NCBI GenBank assembly: GCA_014607495.2
Contig: CP053162.1
Location: 434,001-498,000, forward strand
DNA length: 64,000 nt
Direction of reading: 5' to 3'
From: Carposina sasakii
Lineage: Eukaryota; Arthropoda; Insecta; Lepidoptera; Carposinidae
The notes beneath the pieces were generated by a model, which saw only the letters and a list, made by a program, of their open reading frames with translations, was not told the DNA's origin and ran no database searches. Below are positions 42,496 through 54,450 of this stretch, piece by piece. Both the position numbers and the translations under genes were made by a program. How positions within the stretch are numbered: position 1 is the stretch's first letter; every line of letters begins with the position of its first letter.

Positions 42496-42625
42496 ATGCT
42501 AGCAAGCACAGCGTGAGAAGGCTAGTAAGAACCGCGGGTATCTGCTGGATGTAGCCCGCTTCCAACTGGTCGCAGTGGAGGTGGTTGGGGAGTCCTATGT
42601 TCAGAAGATTGGCTGAAATGATGAC
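42496..42625 (+). mobile_element. RTE 3' fragment (group A, decayed)
   Basis: 'gcaagcacagcgtgagaagg', 'cgcagtggaggtggttgggg' and 'agtcctatgttcagaagatt', then 'ggctgaaatgatga', follow the C-terminal RTE order (GRPPARW to EAYVQQW) with many substitutions. Confidence 0.55.
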
Positions 42626-43183
42626 TTTACGAGGGTTATGTTTCTCCTTTGAAAAATTATAGAAGAAGTTCCGTTTTGTGCTAATTCATCAAGAAAATAA
42701 ATTGAAGAGAGTTCATTTTCATGAAGCCTTGTTTACGTTAAGAAGTGCAGGTGCAGGTGCAGGTATTAAGTGCAACGCGTAGTATAATCAACGTTATAAT
42801 GTTTTCGGACTCCCGGAAACCCTTAATCGCCTCGTACGATAGTGCTGCTATTCTACTCTACCCACACCACATGACACAACCTGTTTAATACAACCTAGGG
42901 GACGACCTTATAACATTCAATTTAAATAATAAACACACTACGTATATTTTTTCCTCAATATCCTTTAGCCATAATAAATCAATTTAATATCCTTCTTTAA
43001 TAAAGAGAAACAATACTGCAACATCCCCTTATTAGGGTCGCAAGGGGATGAAGATATCTAATGCGGAGTACGTGGTCAGGGTCGCAATGATAACATTCAA
43101 CCCGCTGCACCCCGTACAATATTAATTAAATGTACCTATTAAGGGTATTAGAAGATGGCAGACTTACGGTATATAAGTATAGA
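42626..43183. other. short RTE group-B scrap, otherwise unrecognised
   Basis: At 42801-42862, 'tcccggaaacccttaatcgc' and 'ctcgtacgat' are the reverse complement of part of group B. The rest shows nothing recognisable. Confidence 0.45.
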
Positions 43184-43562
43184 ATACAGGGTGATTTTTG
43201 GTCGTCAACGTTCCCGAAAACTACGGAATCTCCTCATAATCACGATCACAAAGCATATGTACCTGGGAAGTGTCTGGTCTCCAAAATATTAGGGTCCAAA
43301 GTTGAGTAAATAGACTGCGTTTTTCTGAATAAATGCACATTGACGCGTGTAGCAAGATTTTTTCACGAGAAATAATTAATATCTGTCAATGAAAAAACTA
43401 GCATAGACACTGGACACTATAAATTTCGCCCGATCAAGTAATCAAAAAAATATTTAAAAAATTACGTCGTTTCCCAGCATTTTTTTGCCATAATCTTACT
43501 TTATTTGATGTATAGAGTACGTACCCTTCGTTTAGGGTGGCAACGAAAAAACACCTTATATA
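43184..43562 (-). mobile_element. MITE family A (copy 5, inverted)
   Basis: It runs from 'atacagggtgatttttggtc' to 'gcaacgaaaaaacaccttat'. The left CAGGGTG is intact and the right end has lost the final CCCTG. Confidence 0.75.
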
Positions 43563-43735
43563 ACATGGTCAGATGTAAAAGATTTAGAGAATTTAATTTC
43601 TTTCCATAGTCAACTCTTACTATATGTACAGAAGAAGATGCAGCTGATATGTTCTAGGAACCTTACATCAGTACAGGCAAATTATGTGTTCAATAATGTG
43701 CATCTAACTTATTATCTTTATGAATAAACAAATGG
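43563..43735. other. no clear feature
   Basis: Short spacer with an S1-like scrap ('gaagaagatgcagctgatat'). Confidence 0.4.
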
Positions 43736-43796
43736 TTCTATCGGCCCTTAGTGCTCTGCCTACCCTATAAGGGATAAAGGCGTGATTATATGTATG
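43736..43796 (-). repeat. family L repeat (copy 4, inverted)
   Basis: 'ctatcggcccttagtgctct' and 'ataagggataaaggcgtgat' are the reverse complement of the first part of copy 1. Confidence 0.65.
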
Positions 43797-44560
43797 TATA
43801 GTGGCCCGCCCTCGCTTCGCTTCGGTACATATCAGTACATTAGCTACAACTTCATATGTAGGTACAGCGGTTTTCGTAAAAATTTGGTTCCCTTCCCGTG
43901 GGAATTTCGGGAAATCCGTTCTTAGTGCTCCCTCGCAGTCCCTAATGAACGTACAGGTCTGGTTTCAAATTCATATGTATCGCGGTTGTCGTAAAAAAAT
44001 GAATTCCCGTTTGTCCCCTTCCCGTGGGAATTTCGGGAAATGCGTTCCTAGTGCTTCCTTGGAGTCCCTAATGAACATATATGTCCAATTTCAGATTCAT
44101 ATGTGTAACCGTTTTCGTAAAAAATAATTAATTCCCGTTGGTCCCCTTCCCGTGGGAATTTCGGGAAATCCGTTCTTAGTGCTTCCTCGCAGTCCCTAAT
44201 GAACTTATATGCCCAATTTCAGCTTCATATGTATAGCGGTTTTCGTAAAAATTATGAATTCTCGTTTGTCCCCTTCCCGTGGGAATTTCGGGAAATCCGT
44301 TTTTAGTCCTCCCTCGCTGTCCCCAATGAACATATATGCCCGATTTCAGCTTCATATGTATAGCGGTTTTCGTAAAAAATATAGAATTCCCGTTGGTCGC
44401 CTTCCCGTGGGAATATCGGGAAATTCTTGTAGCCTATGTTCATCCAGGTCCAATAAGGATTCTAACGGTGAAAGAATTTTTTTAATCGGTCCAGAAGTTT
44501 TTGAGCCTATTCATTACAACCAAACAAACAAAGTTTTCCTCTTTATAATATTAGTGTAGA
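43797..44560 (-). mobile_element. non-autonomous Helitron with internal minisatellite
   Basis: The minus-strand 5' end TCTACACTAATATTATAAAG is at 44560, and the next plus-strand base is T (minus-strand A), as required. Five minisatellite units of about 125 bp contain 'cccgtgggaatttcggg'. The 3' end differs from that of the other copies: on the plus strand it reads 'atagtggcccgccctcgctt' instead of 'ctagtggacgcccgcgactt'. It is therefore either a related Helitron with another terminus or a chimera. The frames of 108 and 116 codons across it are artefacts of the repeats. Confidence 0.75.
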
Positions 44561-45230
44561 TGTATGTAATAACGAATGTTACCTTCATCATCAAATCTGA
44601 TCTCAACTGGGTGTTCGTACTTAATTACATATGTAGCTACCAAAGAGTTCTCGGAATCAGATTCAGCATATTCATTCCAGATGAAAAAAATCACTGATTG
44701 ATGATTGATTGCTCATCGCCTGAGGGAAAGTTAGTTCCTTAGCGACATGCGACACGCACGAAAGGAGATACAGTTGCCGTAGATACCTATAGTAAAATTC
44801 CCAATCACAAATTAAAAGGACTCCCTTGAATCCTGACTGTCAGTCTCCACTCATCCTGCAACCTGTAATAAGTTAACGGATTAACCTGCCGACGAACTCT
44901 TTTATCTTAATCTGAGCTACTCGTAGGTTGGGGCGCGGTCACATTGATGATTTTAATTTTTACCAGAGAACTTTTAATTAACTATTTATGAACGCGATTT
45001 ATTAGTGCGATTAGTATGTAGCACCAAAACTGTATATTACAAACCATTTTACATAACAGTATATAAGAAAGTTTTAATCTCAGATAATGTTTTTTGAATT
45101 TATATTTTAGTGCCAATGTTGCAAAAATACTAAAATAAACTTTAACTCTGCTAATAAACTGCGCGTAAAGTTACAACCTCGTTATCCTTGATTTTTCATA
45201 GCAAAATATATGGAATATCCTGTCTTATTA
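44561..45230. other. inverted S1 scrap, otherwise unrecognised
   Basis: At about 44690-44790, 'gctcatcgcctgagggaaag' and 'cgacacgcacgaaaggagat' are an inverted S1 first half. The rest is AT-rich without features. Confidence 0.45.
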
Positions 45231-45470
45231 TACTTATTATATATTCACACACATCACAACACATTGACCTGGTCCCACACGAAGAATCCTAAGGTCTTGT
45301 GTCGTGGGTACTAAGCAACGGTATATAAATACATAGATAGGTATAGAAACATCCATGACTCGGAAAAAAACATCGATATTCAACATACCAATGTATGCAC
45401 CTACCGGGATTCGAACCCAGGACCTATGGCGTCGCAGGCAGGGCCACTACCAACTACACCAATCGGCCGT
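45231..45470 (-). mobile_element. SINE-like tRNA-headed repeat (copy 2, uninterrupted)
   Basis: On the minus strand it starts with a tRNA-like head (B box GGTTCGAATCCCGG) and proceeds through 'tacccacgacacaagacctt'. It contains the junction 'aaatacatagataggtatag' where copy 1 carries a Helitron, so it documents the empty target site. Confidence 0.75.
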
Positions 45471-46685
45471 GAATAGCTTATAGTTAAAGTTTTTATAAGT
45501 CCTTAGTACTGTAAATGCAACTATAGAAGTTTCTCTAAAATCGCTATACGCTATCCCACCACTACCGACCCCTAACCCACCCCTACAGCACGTTACGTTT
45601 TAATCCTACACCCCATAAATCATCCCCCTGAGTCTGCTGCAATTGATACTGGCGATTTTTTGCGCACCCTGTTCATCCCTACTCGATTTATTGCTGTTGT
45701 TTATGGGGAGGTATATGTAAATAAGGGATGAAATTGGCACCTTGTATTTTAATTGACTTTTTAAGACTTTGTTCTTAGTATTCTTTATTGTACACATAAA
45801 TTGTTATCAGAGACAGTAAGTTGTAAAAGAAATAGTACAATGGCGAGCTTATCTCTAAAAGAGATATCTTCCAGCAAACCATTAAGTACAAAGAAAATTT
45901 TATAATCGTATTAAAATATAAATTAACTTAACACAAAATAAATATATTTACTAAATAATAACAATACTTTATTTCATTAATTGCTTTGTAAGTTTCCATG
46001 CGAATGAAGTGAGACGTTATTTGATAGTGATGCGAAGTGTGAATGAATTGTATATCAAAGAGAAAACAATGAGTCTTACATTTTAACACATAAATTACTA
46101 GTCGCGAAAATATTAAATTCCATCCCAGAAAACGAATGTAATATTCATTTCTTTTTTGAATGAATAATAATCGTTCTTTTATTTAAATAAAGCCCATGAA
46201 TATTTACTGGAAAATGGCCGAGGTGAAGTTAGAGAAAGTTGGGAAAGATGGCGTCTCTTGAAGTTAGCTGCTAGCAAGCATCGCAATTTGTTCGCGTCTG
46301 GTCTTATTTCAGACTTCTGCTCTGTAGTTTAGTGAGGTGAAATAAGTTTTTATCGATATCGATAACATTATCAGATACATTAATGAATTTCAAAAGTTTT
46401 AGAAGAAAGTATGGGTGTGATTTGTAAACTTTTGCCTATTCTACTTGCTTGGGATTTGTAACCAATACCAATTGGTCTCATTCAGATGCAAAACTGATCG
46501 ATCGATACTTATACGAGTATGTAAAGCTACTACTTATAGAAAACTACTCTGAAAAGATTTAATTTACATAAATGTATACCTACTATAGGTATATGTACCT
46601 ACATACATACATATAGGTACGAGATCTCATCGCCACGATTTATTTTTCTATCATTTAGATTAATTTTATACCTTTGCCTATATTC
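45471..46685. other. family-K scrap, otherwise unrecognised
   Basis: At 45778-45885, 'tctttattgtacacataaat' and 'caatggcgagcttatctcta' match family K. A palindrome, TTATCGATATCGATAA, lies at about 46350-46365. No gene recognised. Confidence 0.45.
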
Positions 46686-46862
46686 AATATTGTAGTGTAG
46701 TGACACTGTCCCACTCTTAGACATGATTTTAGTATATAAGTTATGCAAGTTATGAGACAATATACACTCAGCCTCCGAACCAACAACACTCTTTTATTGC
46801 CTCCTTTACATGGCGACCCTGCCAGGATAAAAAGTGAGAGAGTGTCACTACACTACAATATG
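46686..46862 (+). mobile_element. miniature LTR-like unit with inverted ends
   Basis: 46691-46811 starts TGTAGTGTAGTGACACTGTC, has a TATA-like 'agtatataag' and ends 'attgcctcctttaca'. It is followed at once by TGGCGACCCTGCCAGG, which has the look of a retrovirus-type primer-binding site (TGG start). The right end 'gagtgtcactacactacaat' is the reverse complement of the left end. It could be a solo or miniature LTR (TRIM-like) unit, or a small inverted-repeat element. Confidence 0.45.
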
Positions 46863-47259
46863 GCGGTATCAGGAAAAAAAATATTGTAAGCACATGTACG
46901 TAATTCTATTTATATTTAAGTACAATACACTTCAACTCCTACTTTAAGATATCGATATCGACACCACCTCAAAAAGTTGAAGTGCCTCACTAGCATCCCT
47001 CAGGACAATAGTTAAATGAGTTAGCAGTCCAGTGTTCAGTTCCCGCCAGTGGCTCCCTGGTATGTCTGTCTACACAAACGGAATACTTGATTACAAATGA
47101 AATACTTGAACATTCCTGTGGAGAAGTGCTTTCTTTTGTACCTAGTATTTTTATATTTATTTTACTGTTGACTAACGTTTACTATTATAACTTTATTCGA
47201 AGAATTTTTATCACTATCTTATGGGGCTATCGTGTGCTGGTGTGTGAATTCACTAGAAT
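46863..47259. other. no recognisable feature
   Basis: AT-rich sequence. A 68-codon frame at 47087-47293 runs into the S1 repeat. Confidence 0.4.
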
Positions 47260-47455
47260 ACATCAGCTGCATCTCCTTCCGTGCATGTCGTAAGAGTCGA
47301 CTAAGTAACTCAGGAGCGTTCTCTCAGGCGATGATCTAGCAATTTGTTACTGTTCATACATCTGGCCTCGCTATGCTAATGTGACTGCGGGATCTCTTCT
47401 GTCTTACAGTTCAGGTTACTCCATCTTAGAAACGCAGCCGGGTGTATAAGTATGT
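47260..47455 (+). repeat. family S1 repeat (most complete copy)
   Basis: Order: 'catcagctgcatctccttcc', 'gtgcatgtcgtaagagtcga', 'gcgttctctcaggcgatgat', 'catctggcctcgctatgcta', 'gcgggatctcttctgtctta', 'cagttcaggttactccatct', then a (GTAT) tail. It is used here as reference for the many S1 fragments. Confidence 0.65.
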
Positions 47456-47964
47456 ATATAAAAATAACAATGTAGCAATGAGCAAAAGACATTTTCAAGT
47501 GAGGTATACGTATATTAAATCTCTACCCTATTCGTCTTTCATAATTTTAATCAAAAGTTTTCAGCGCGGTCCGTTGAAAAAATTCTGAAAAGTCTTTTTT
47601 AAACTTTGACTATTAATGATAATAGGCACCGGCGGGAAGCGAACCCAGGAATCCGGGAATTGTTCCTTTTAATTACTTCTCTTAATTTGGGGAGGGCCAT
47701 CAAATTAAATACACTTTCTGCGCTAATTCTCAATGGGAAAAAATTAATTAATAACTTTGGGGTTGATATTTTTTAGAGGGATTGTTTTATTATTTTATAC
47801 AATTTGTGTGGCTTAAGTTTTATTTTAGAGGTGTAAAGTTATAATCATAAATATTTCATCATTTATCATAAAAGTTGATTTCATAAATCTTCTAGATCTA
47901 GAATATAATCTAGATTTATCCCATTTTCGTTCATTTCCTACTCGTATAAGCTAGCAACTGACCC
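47456..47964. other. no recognisable gene
   Basis: AT-rich. A short 'ggcgggaagcgaacccagga' at about 47632 has a T-arm-like look but no surrounding tRNA fold. Confidence 0.4.
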
Positions 47965-48083
47965 TTAATATTTTAAAATTATTAATAAAGAAATTGAAAA
48001 AATTCTTCACCCGAGTGGGACTCGAACCCACGACCTCTGCATTCCGTGCAAGTGCTCTAACCACTGAGCTACCGGGTCAATTT
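47965..48083 (-). repeat. tRNA-derived SINE-like repeat
   Basis: On the minus strand: acceptor-like GACCCGG, A-box region TAGCTCAGTGGTTAGAGC, anticodon-arm-like segment, B box GGTTCGAGTCCCACTCGGGT, then a T-rich tail. The cloverleaf is nearly complete (about 73 bases, 48000-48081). However, the anticodon stem has a mismatch, and the tail 'attaataaag' plus flanks recurs at 58044-58110 attached to a truncated copy. That marks it as a repeat rather than a unique tRNA gene. Confidence 0.6.
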
Positions 48084-48336
48084 CTCGGATGACGAATTTT
48101 ACCATCTCTTTTTAAATTATATTATTGGCAACGTTATTTTTTCATCCCGATAGCTATACACTAGCCAAATCAATTAATATTTGTTCCCGCTTTTCTAACC
48201 GTGGCTGTGAGATTTCCTGGATGAACCTGCAGTTCTAGCTGCCCCATTTCGGGTACACAGCCGTGTCTATGTAGATATTGTCCTACGATAACATAAATAC
48301 ACATATCACAGATTCATACTAGACTAGATATACAGT
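48084..48336 (+). repeat. family S1 fragment and spacer
   Basis: 'aaccgtggctgtgagatttc', 'ctgcagttctagctgcccca' and 'tttcgggtacacagccgtgt' at about 48199-48270 are the S1 second half. Confidence 0.55.
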
Positions 48337-48478
48337 TATACACTGCGGTCACCAACCCGCCTGCCCAGCATGGTGACTATGGGCAAAACCCCCCTGTGAC
48401 AGTAGCCTTGTGGCGTGCTCTGGGGGAGGCTTACGTCCAGCAGTGGACTGCAATAAGCTGAAGAAGAAGAAGAAGAAG
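48337..48478 (+). mobile_element. RTE-like non-LTR 3' end (group B, copy 4)
   Basis: From 'actgcggtcaccaacccgcc' to 'cagcagtggactgcaataag' with an AGA tail. A shorter truncation than copies 1 and 2, and very similar to them. Confidence 0.7.
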
Positions 48479-51400
48479 ATAGAGTTATAAAATATAAGGC
48501 ACTACCGATATAACTAAAACGAACTTACCTTTCCTATTTTACAAATGGGAGGAAAAAGTGATAACATACTAAGTTTAATTAAAATACTTCCATTCCGACT
48601 TTAAAACTTGTCCAATTTCAGAAATGTACATAAAATCGTGATGATTATGAAAACGATCGCAATCCCGAGACTGATTCAAAACCGCGACTCCGTGAAATCA
48701 CCCCTTATTCGCTAGCTCCTCCCCCACCCCCGACAATTAGCGATTAATGTAGTGGAAATACTTTCTCTTTCGTCTGCGGCCGACATCCGACACTCTTTGA
48801 TTTTATTGAGGGTGCGTTTCCATTGTCCTAAAAGGTGTGAAATCTGACACGATAGTTTCAGATGTACATCGGATTTTCGAGTAACTATATAATAGAAATG
48901 AAACAGTGTTAGAGATACAGAAATCATACAGAGAGAGCGCCCATGGTTCTATAGCTTCTAGAAGTATATTTCTCATATTTATTTCTTAGTACCGTTTCTT
49001 CGTTTGTTTACGTTTCTTACTTAAGAAATATCTTTTAATTACACTAGGTACACTAAAATACCTACATTAACTGCATCTCCTATGCAAGTCGTAGTCTTTG
49101 CAACTTAGACGAAAAAATAATAATAATAATTGGAGAATAATAATCATAAAGCGCATGACAAAATACGCCAAGAATATGCAAGTCAAATAATAAGAGGCAG
49201 AAATTACATGAGCTACCCGGCGGCGTTCTCTCAAATCGGCAGTTGGCAATAAATTTATACCTAACAGTAAGCAATATAATAAAGCCATACGCAATAAAAT
49301 TTGTCATTGAATCTCACTTTTGAGCTTGCTTTACTATTTATATTCAGGTTTAGAATATTAGGTACCTACAATATATAATAATTTCTAACTACCCCATTAG
49401 GGGTAACTTATTGGTATTCGTCTCGTGGCATGTCATTTTCTCTCGTCCTCTAAAACAATGGAAACTTCACCACATTGAAGTCTTAAGTGTCCTCTCTTTA
49501 AGCACCGCTCGAGTGGTTTTAACGACAGCGGGTTCCGCCGTCTGTCCAAGCTGCACAGAACCCTAAAATTACGGGGTCCCGTCAAAAGGAACCCATCAAA
49601 GGGGTTTTTAAACTCTCTTTGTGGTTATAGAAATTTGTCTAAAGCTCTAAAGCTTTCAAAGAGGTTTTCTGAATCGATATTTTCTAATGTAAAGTTGGAT
49701 GGCTTAATGTTGAAGCCTGCTGTGTAAATGCGGGGTTCTAAAGTATTTATTCATACTGATCATACTCGTTGAAACTTTATAGTTTTGTATGTACCTAATC
49801 TATAATAGCGAACTGTAAATATCAGAATGAGGGAGATGGTAATCAAGGGGAGTCTCCTTGCCGATATCACTTAATATTGTTGTAGACCCAGTTTTCAATA
49901 ATTTCAACTGAAGACCGCTCCTGTGCCATGTATTATGCAACCAGATAAATAAATCCCTATTTTAAGCACTACATACCCTATTTACTTTTAGAGTAATTAA
50001 ATACGACTTACCTATCTGCCTACTTATTATTTTAACTAAACTACCTCCTTACAACCTCATTGGCCATTTATATGCAAATGCTTTTCCCCTAAAATCCTGT
50101 TAAATAGCCTATAAATTGACAAAAACCACATGCGCTGCCATACATTCACTCTGCATATGGGAGCGCCTACGTAACTGTCACCGCAATGTTGTAGCTTTGT
50201 TTAACTGTGTTGAAACTATTTTACGGAGAGGTAGGGGTGGTAATAGGGATTTTGGAGGCTGCTATTAGGCTTATCTCCTTTCGTAGATAGGTTGTACATA
50301 GCAAGTATTGGGTAAGCCGTAAGTAACATACACTATCAATAGAATTTGTCTAATGCACCACCGACGGCTCTAGGCGAAAAACGAAAAAAAGAAAATCAGT
50401 CAAGGAAAATGATAGAAAACATCCATGAAAGAAAACAGTAGCCGCCCCGCACACCGCATAAAACAGTCTTAATACACCAAAGTGAAAACCATTTCAATTT
50501 CTCTCAACCCTAATAAAAGGCCTGTAAATCTCGAAAGCCAGCACACCTGTAACATCAAGCTCATAAACACAATCTTTTCCACCCCAAAGATATATGGTCC
50601 AACTTTCAGCGCCCTCTATATTCCTACTTTTGATTTATAGCTTTGAGTAATGAACGCGTGTCGTCAACAGATGGCGCGAGTTGTTTATTAGATTCCAGTG
50701 GATTTATTGCACGCTCCACTGCTGTTGAACATGGACAAAATGCTTATTGAACAAGTCTTTATTGTTTTCCTGAGTGGGAAACTGTGTCAGGGAATAATAT
50801 TGTGAGTAACACAGCTGGTGCGGGTTTTGCAATAGTTTGATAAAGACTTTCTTGTTATGGAACTAAGTAGGTATGTAATTTGATTAGCTTACTTCGAGTT
50901 AATAATTAGATATTTAGAAAACTAACTACACATTAGAATGTTTCAATAGCTCTACCAAATTTTATAGATGTGGTCTTTAAATTAAACAGCGAATTACATT
51001 GTGAATGTGAACTGAAAAGTTCCTTTAGCAAGATTAAGTTTTTACTTCTATTCCCTTCCAAGATTCATCCAAAGGGGCAATCTTTGTAATGTGATTCAGT
51101 TTAAAAAACCTAATATTTGGTCCTTCGGCCCCATCATGCATGGCCCATCGCAACTTATACCTAATAACAACTAACGCCACCTTGAAAGTTTTATGTGAAC
51201 TTGAACGGAACATTTACCAAGCAACGCTAACTCTAAGGCACTGGTACCCTACTCTACTGTTACAAAGTATTAACGTTCATATGTACTAGATGGCGTGCTG
51301 TGTGTTAAGTTTCTATCCTAACTTACAGATGTCGCTACCATTATGCTACCATGCAGTTTATTTTCTTTGGAGAATGAAAGTAATGCCTTCATTATTATTT

Positions 51401-52299
51401 TACATTCGTAATAAAAGCTCTTCTAAAATCTTTCTGCGAAGGTGTGAAAATTATTTTTGTTTCGTTTTTTGATCTGTCGGTTACGCGTGGGAACGGCTCT
51501 GTGCAGGTAGCGTATTCATGGAGTATTTATTGCTGTAGTAAAAGTATGATGCACTCCTGCCAGGCCTTTGTTGGTCGTTCACTGGGATCACGTTCGGTTT
51601 TGTAACTTGTGAAGCTTTTTTGGAAAAAAACCACCGCTCTATTATGCTGGCTTATAGTATCCAGATTAGGTAGGCCCACTTACTAAATTCAATCGCATTG
51701 CTTAGGTATAGATTTTTTGTAGCAATTATAACACTTTACCAAATTCATCCGTTTCTTTACTCATCGTGTAGGTAGGTAGGTAGGTGCTTCAGTAAATACC
51801 TACTTTAAGATTTTTTGGTCTACCTTCTAGAACCTATGAATCGACTAGTTAGAGCTAATGTAGTATGTAGTTAAGTTTCAAACTAGGATCAACATTAGAA
51901 CGAAAAAAGAGGTCAACTAACTTTACTTTTATTCTGTTCCATAAATAAATCCTTAAGTTTTATGAACAATAAAACACGTTGTTGTAACATAGACACTGGC
52001 GCCGATCAAAGAACACACGTCCCATGAATGAACTAAAAATAGTTCCACGAGAAAACGTAAGAAAGAATGGAATGATTCACCCCATTCAAGTAAATAATTT
52101 GTGTATACTAGCGTTTGGTCGTAAACCATAGTAATTAAATTCTATAGCCAATAGAAAAAGGTTTATTTATGTTACCGCTAGGAAGTAAAGTCAGGGACTG
52201 AACTGGTCTCTGGTAAGGTTGAATGAATATTTATGAAGATGTGGACATGACTTTGCTTACTGCTTTAAACATAGAGTACATACACATACATACATATAT
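48479..52299. other. about 3.8 kb without recognisable genes or mobile elements
   Basis: Only short frames occur (60 to 75 codons, e.g. 49067-49307 minus and 51290-51472 plus), with no motif I recognise. GC-moderate patches near 49490-49590 and 50640-50720 show no splice-bounded conserved coding. A (TAGG) run lies at about 51769-51784. I specifically looked here for LIM-domain exons of the prickle-like gene and found none. Confidence 0.5.
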
Positions 52300-52545
52300 A
52301 CTCAAACAGTTGTGTTCCCATATTGGGGTAGCTAGAACTGCAGAATCGTGAAGGAGATGTCCTATAGCCATGATAATCATAGCGAGGCCATCTGTTTAAA
52401 AAAAACAAGTCATGTTGCTAACTCATCGCCTGAGAGAACGCCCTTAAGATCCTTAGTCGACTCTTAGGACATGTGCCAAGGAAGCAGCTCATGTATTCTA
52501 ATAACACTCCACGTCAGCACAACACAATCTATAGTAGCAGCTGTA
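52300..52545 (-). repeat. family S1 repeat (inverted, nearly complete)
   Basis: 'ggggtagctagaactgcaga', 'gctaactcatcgcctgagag' and 'agtcgactcttaggacatgt' are the reverse complement of S1. Confidence 0.6.
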
Positions 52546-54289
52546 GCATTGCATATACATACCTTTAAATTTTATTATACAAACTTAAGAACAAATTTAC
52601 TATTTTGACCAACTAAAACTACAAGCAGTGTATTATAAATCACGAAATGTTTTTAATTTAATATTTAATAAATCAAATTGGGGAAGACAGTGGACTTCCC
52701 ATGGCCAATGAAATAATCTTACAGCGCCATCTTAATTTCAAAGTCATAACAAAATTATTCTATCGCATACCTTACCTATGTGCACCTGACACTATGAACT
52801 AATCATTATAATCTGTAAAAAAAAACGGAACAAAAGGACTAAAAACTCAACTAAAAACAACCACCGTAGCGTTTGTCCTCTTTAGGAAAAAATCTTATAA
52901 AAAATTGTGAGGGAAAGTTTAGTCCTCCACAAACACCTGCCCAAGAGTAACCGTACCACAGTCATGATAGGTTCTTATTTACTAAGGAATATTATTTTCC
53001 TAATTTTTACAACGAAATGAGTTATTTCACAACAAAGTTAAGGTAGATAGGTAGGATGTTCCGACTTAGAAGGGCCATGTTCGCGTTTTCTATTGAAGTT
53101 TAATAAGTTATGTACCTAAGTAGGCATTTATTTAAGTGAGTATAAAATTTTAGATATTTTACTGTAGTTTCCGCGGCAGAAGTCACGGGGAAATAGGATG
53201 AAGGATATTTTACTAAAGTGGAATCAAACATGCATGCATGAACGTTTAAAGAATAACGGACATAGTGTTGTCAATACACAGAGTGAACCATTCATAGTAA
53301 GCTCTGTAACGATATTCCATGGAGTAAGGATGTGTATTGACGATTTATTCACCCACACATACAAACCATAGTAAGCTCGGCGGCTACTAGAAAATGCGCA
53401 TACATGCGCAACGTGCCGCCATTACGGTGCTTCAATCTGTCCATTGACAGCATTACGTCCGTTGTTCTTCAATGATAGATACTTAATTCTTAGTCGACTC
53501 TTACACTATGGTCTCTCGGGTATTTACATAGGAAAGTAGATACAGTATCACGATCATGTTACTTTTAAGCTAAGCTCAACCTTTTCAGCCAAAACGAGAG
53601 AGATATCAAACAAGAGCAATTTCCTTAGCACTTATTTTACCGAATATTTGTGGCCAGAGAAAAGACGTTTTTTGTTCGCTCTGTTATAAAGAAAAGAAAC
53701 ACTCAAAGAAGCCGCCCGGGGGAAAATAACCCTCATTAGAGTAAGTAGGGCAGATTTAACGTTGTTTTTTAAGAATTAAGGGCTATGGAGTAAATGGAGC
53801 TTTAGTTTTAACTTTGTTAGTACAGCGTTTTATAAGCTATGTAGATAGTTGTTTTGTACTTTAGTTTCGAGAGAAAACTTTTTAAAGAAGAATGCGTGGT
53901 TAATAAAAACAGGTATAGGTTGGTACAGCAACAAGAGGAGGCACGTTACCTACGTAATTCACTAGCTTTGTTTTATAATTAAGAACATTCTAAACTTGAA
54001 CTACTTATCTGTCTGTTTACCTAACTACAGAATCCTTTTTTAAAAGTTACATATCTAATGACAAATGACGCACGAGCCGAGCGAGCGGAGCGAGCGTGCC
54101 CAGGCAGCGTCCGGCGATGTGCCAGATGCGAATCGCTTTTGTAAAGTCTTTTATGTTTTTAAATATTATATTGTGAAAATATCACATAAATAATAGCAAA
54201 AAAAAATCATACCATCATACCTTATGGTATACTTATATATGGTGTACGGTATATATTATTTATATAAGCTCTTACCACATTCGGATTTT
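52546..54289. other. about 1.7 kb, only repeat scraps
   Basis: An RTE scrap, 'gacagtggacttcccatggc', lies at 52684-52712. 'gtcaatacaca' at 53269 and its inverse 'tgtgtattgac' at 53331 bracket about 50 bases. A GC-rich clump, 'gccgagcgagcggagcgagc', occurs at about 54075. No gene recognised. Confidence 0.45.
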
Positions 54290-54450
54290 ATGGACACCCT
54301 GTTAATACGATTTGTCCAAACGTGGATGACAAAATCGTGAAATGTAGACGATTTAACGATCTGGTCAAATTGAATTGGCCCATCATGAAATGCGACCACT
54401 TCATGAAATGCTCGACCATTTCATGAAATGATCAATTTTACAATATGGCC
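54290..54450. repeat. cluster of self-complementary TTCATGAA-type motifs
   Basis: 'catttcatgaaatg', itself a palindrome, recurs with variants at about 54386, 54400 and 54417, alternating with 'cgacca'. A short local repeat, unlike the families above. Confidence 0.5.

Noticed and set aside
48000..48081. Minus-strand tRNA gene
   Set aside because: The anticodon stem has a mismatch, and the sequence with its T-rich extension recurs as a truncated repeat at 58044-58110. A SINE head is the simpler reading.
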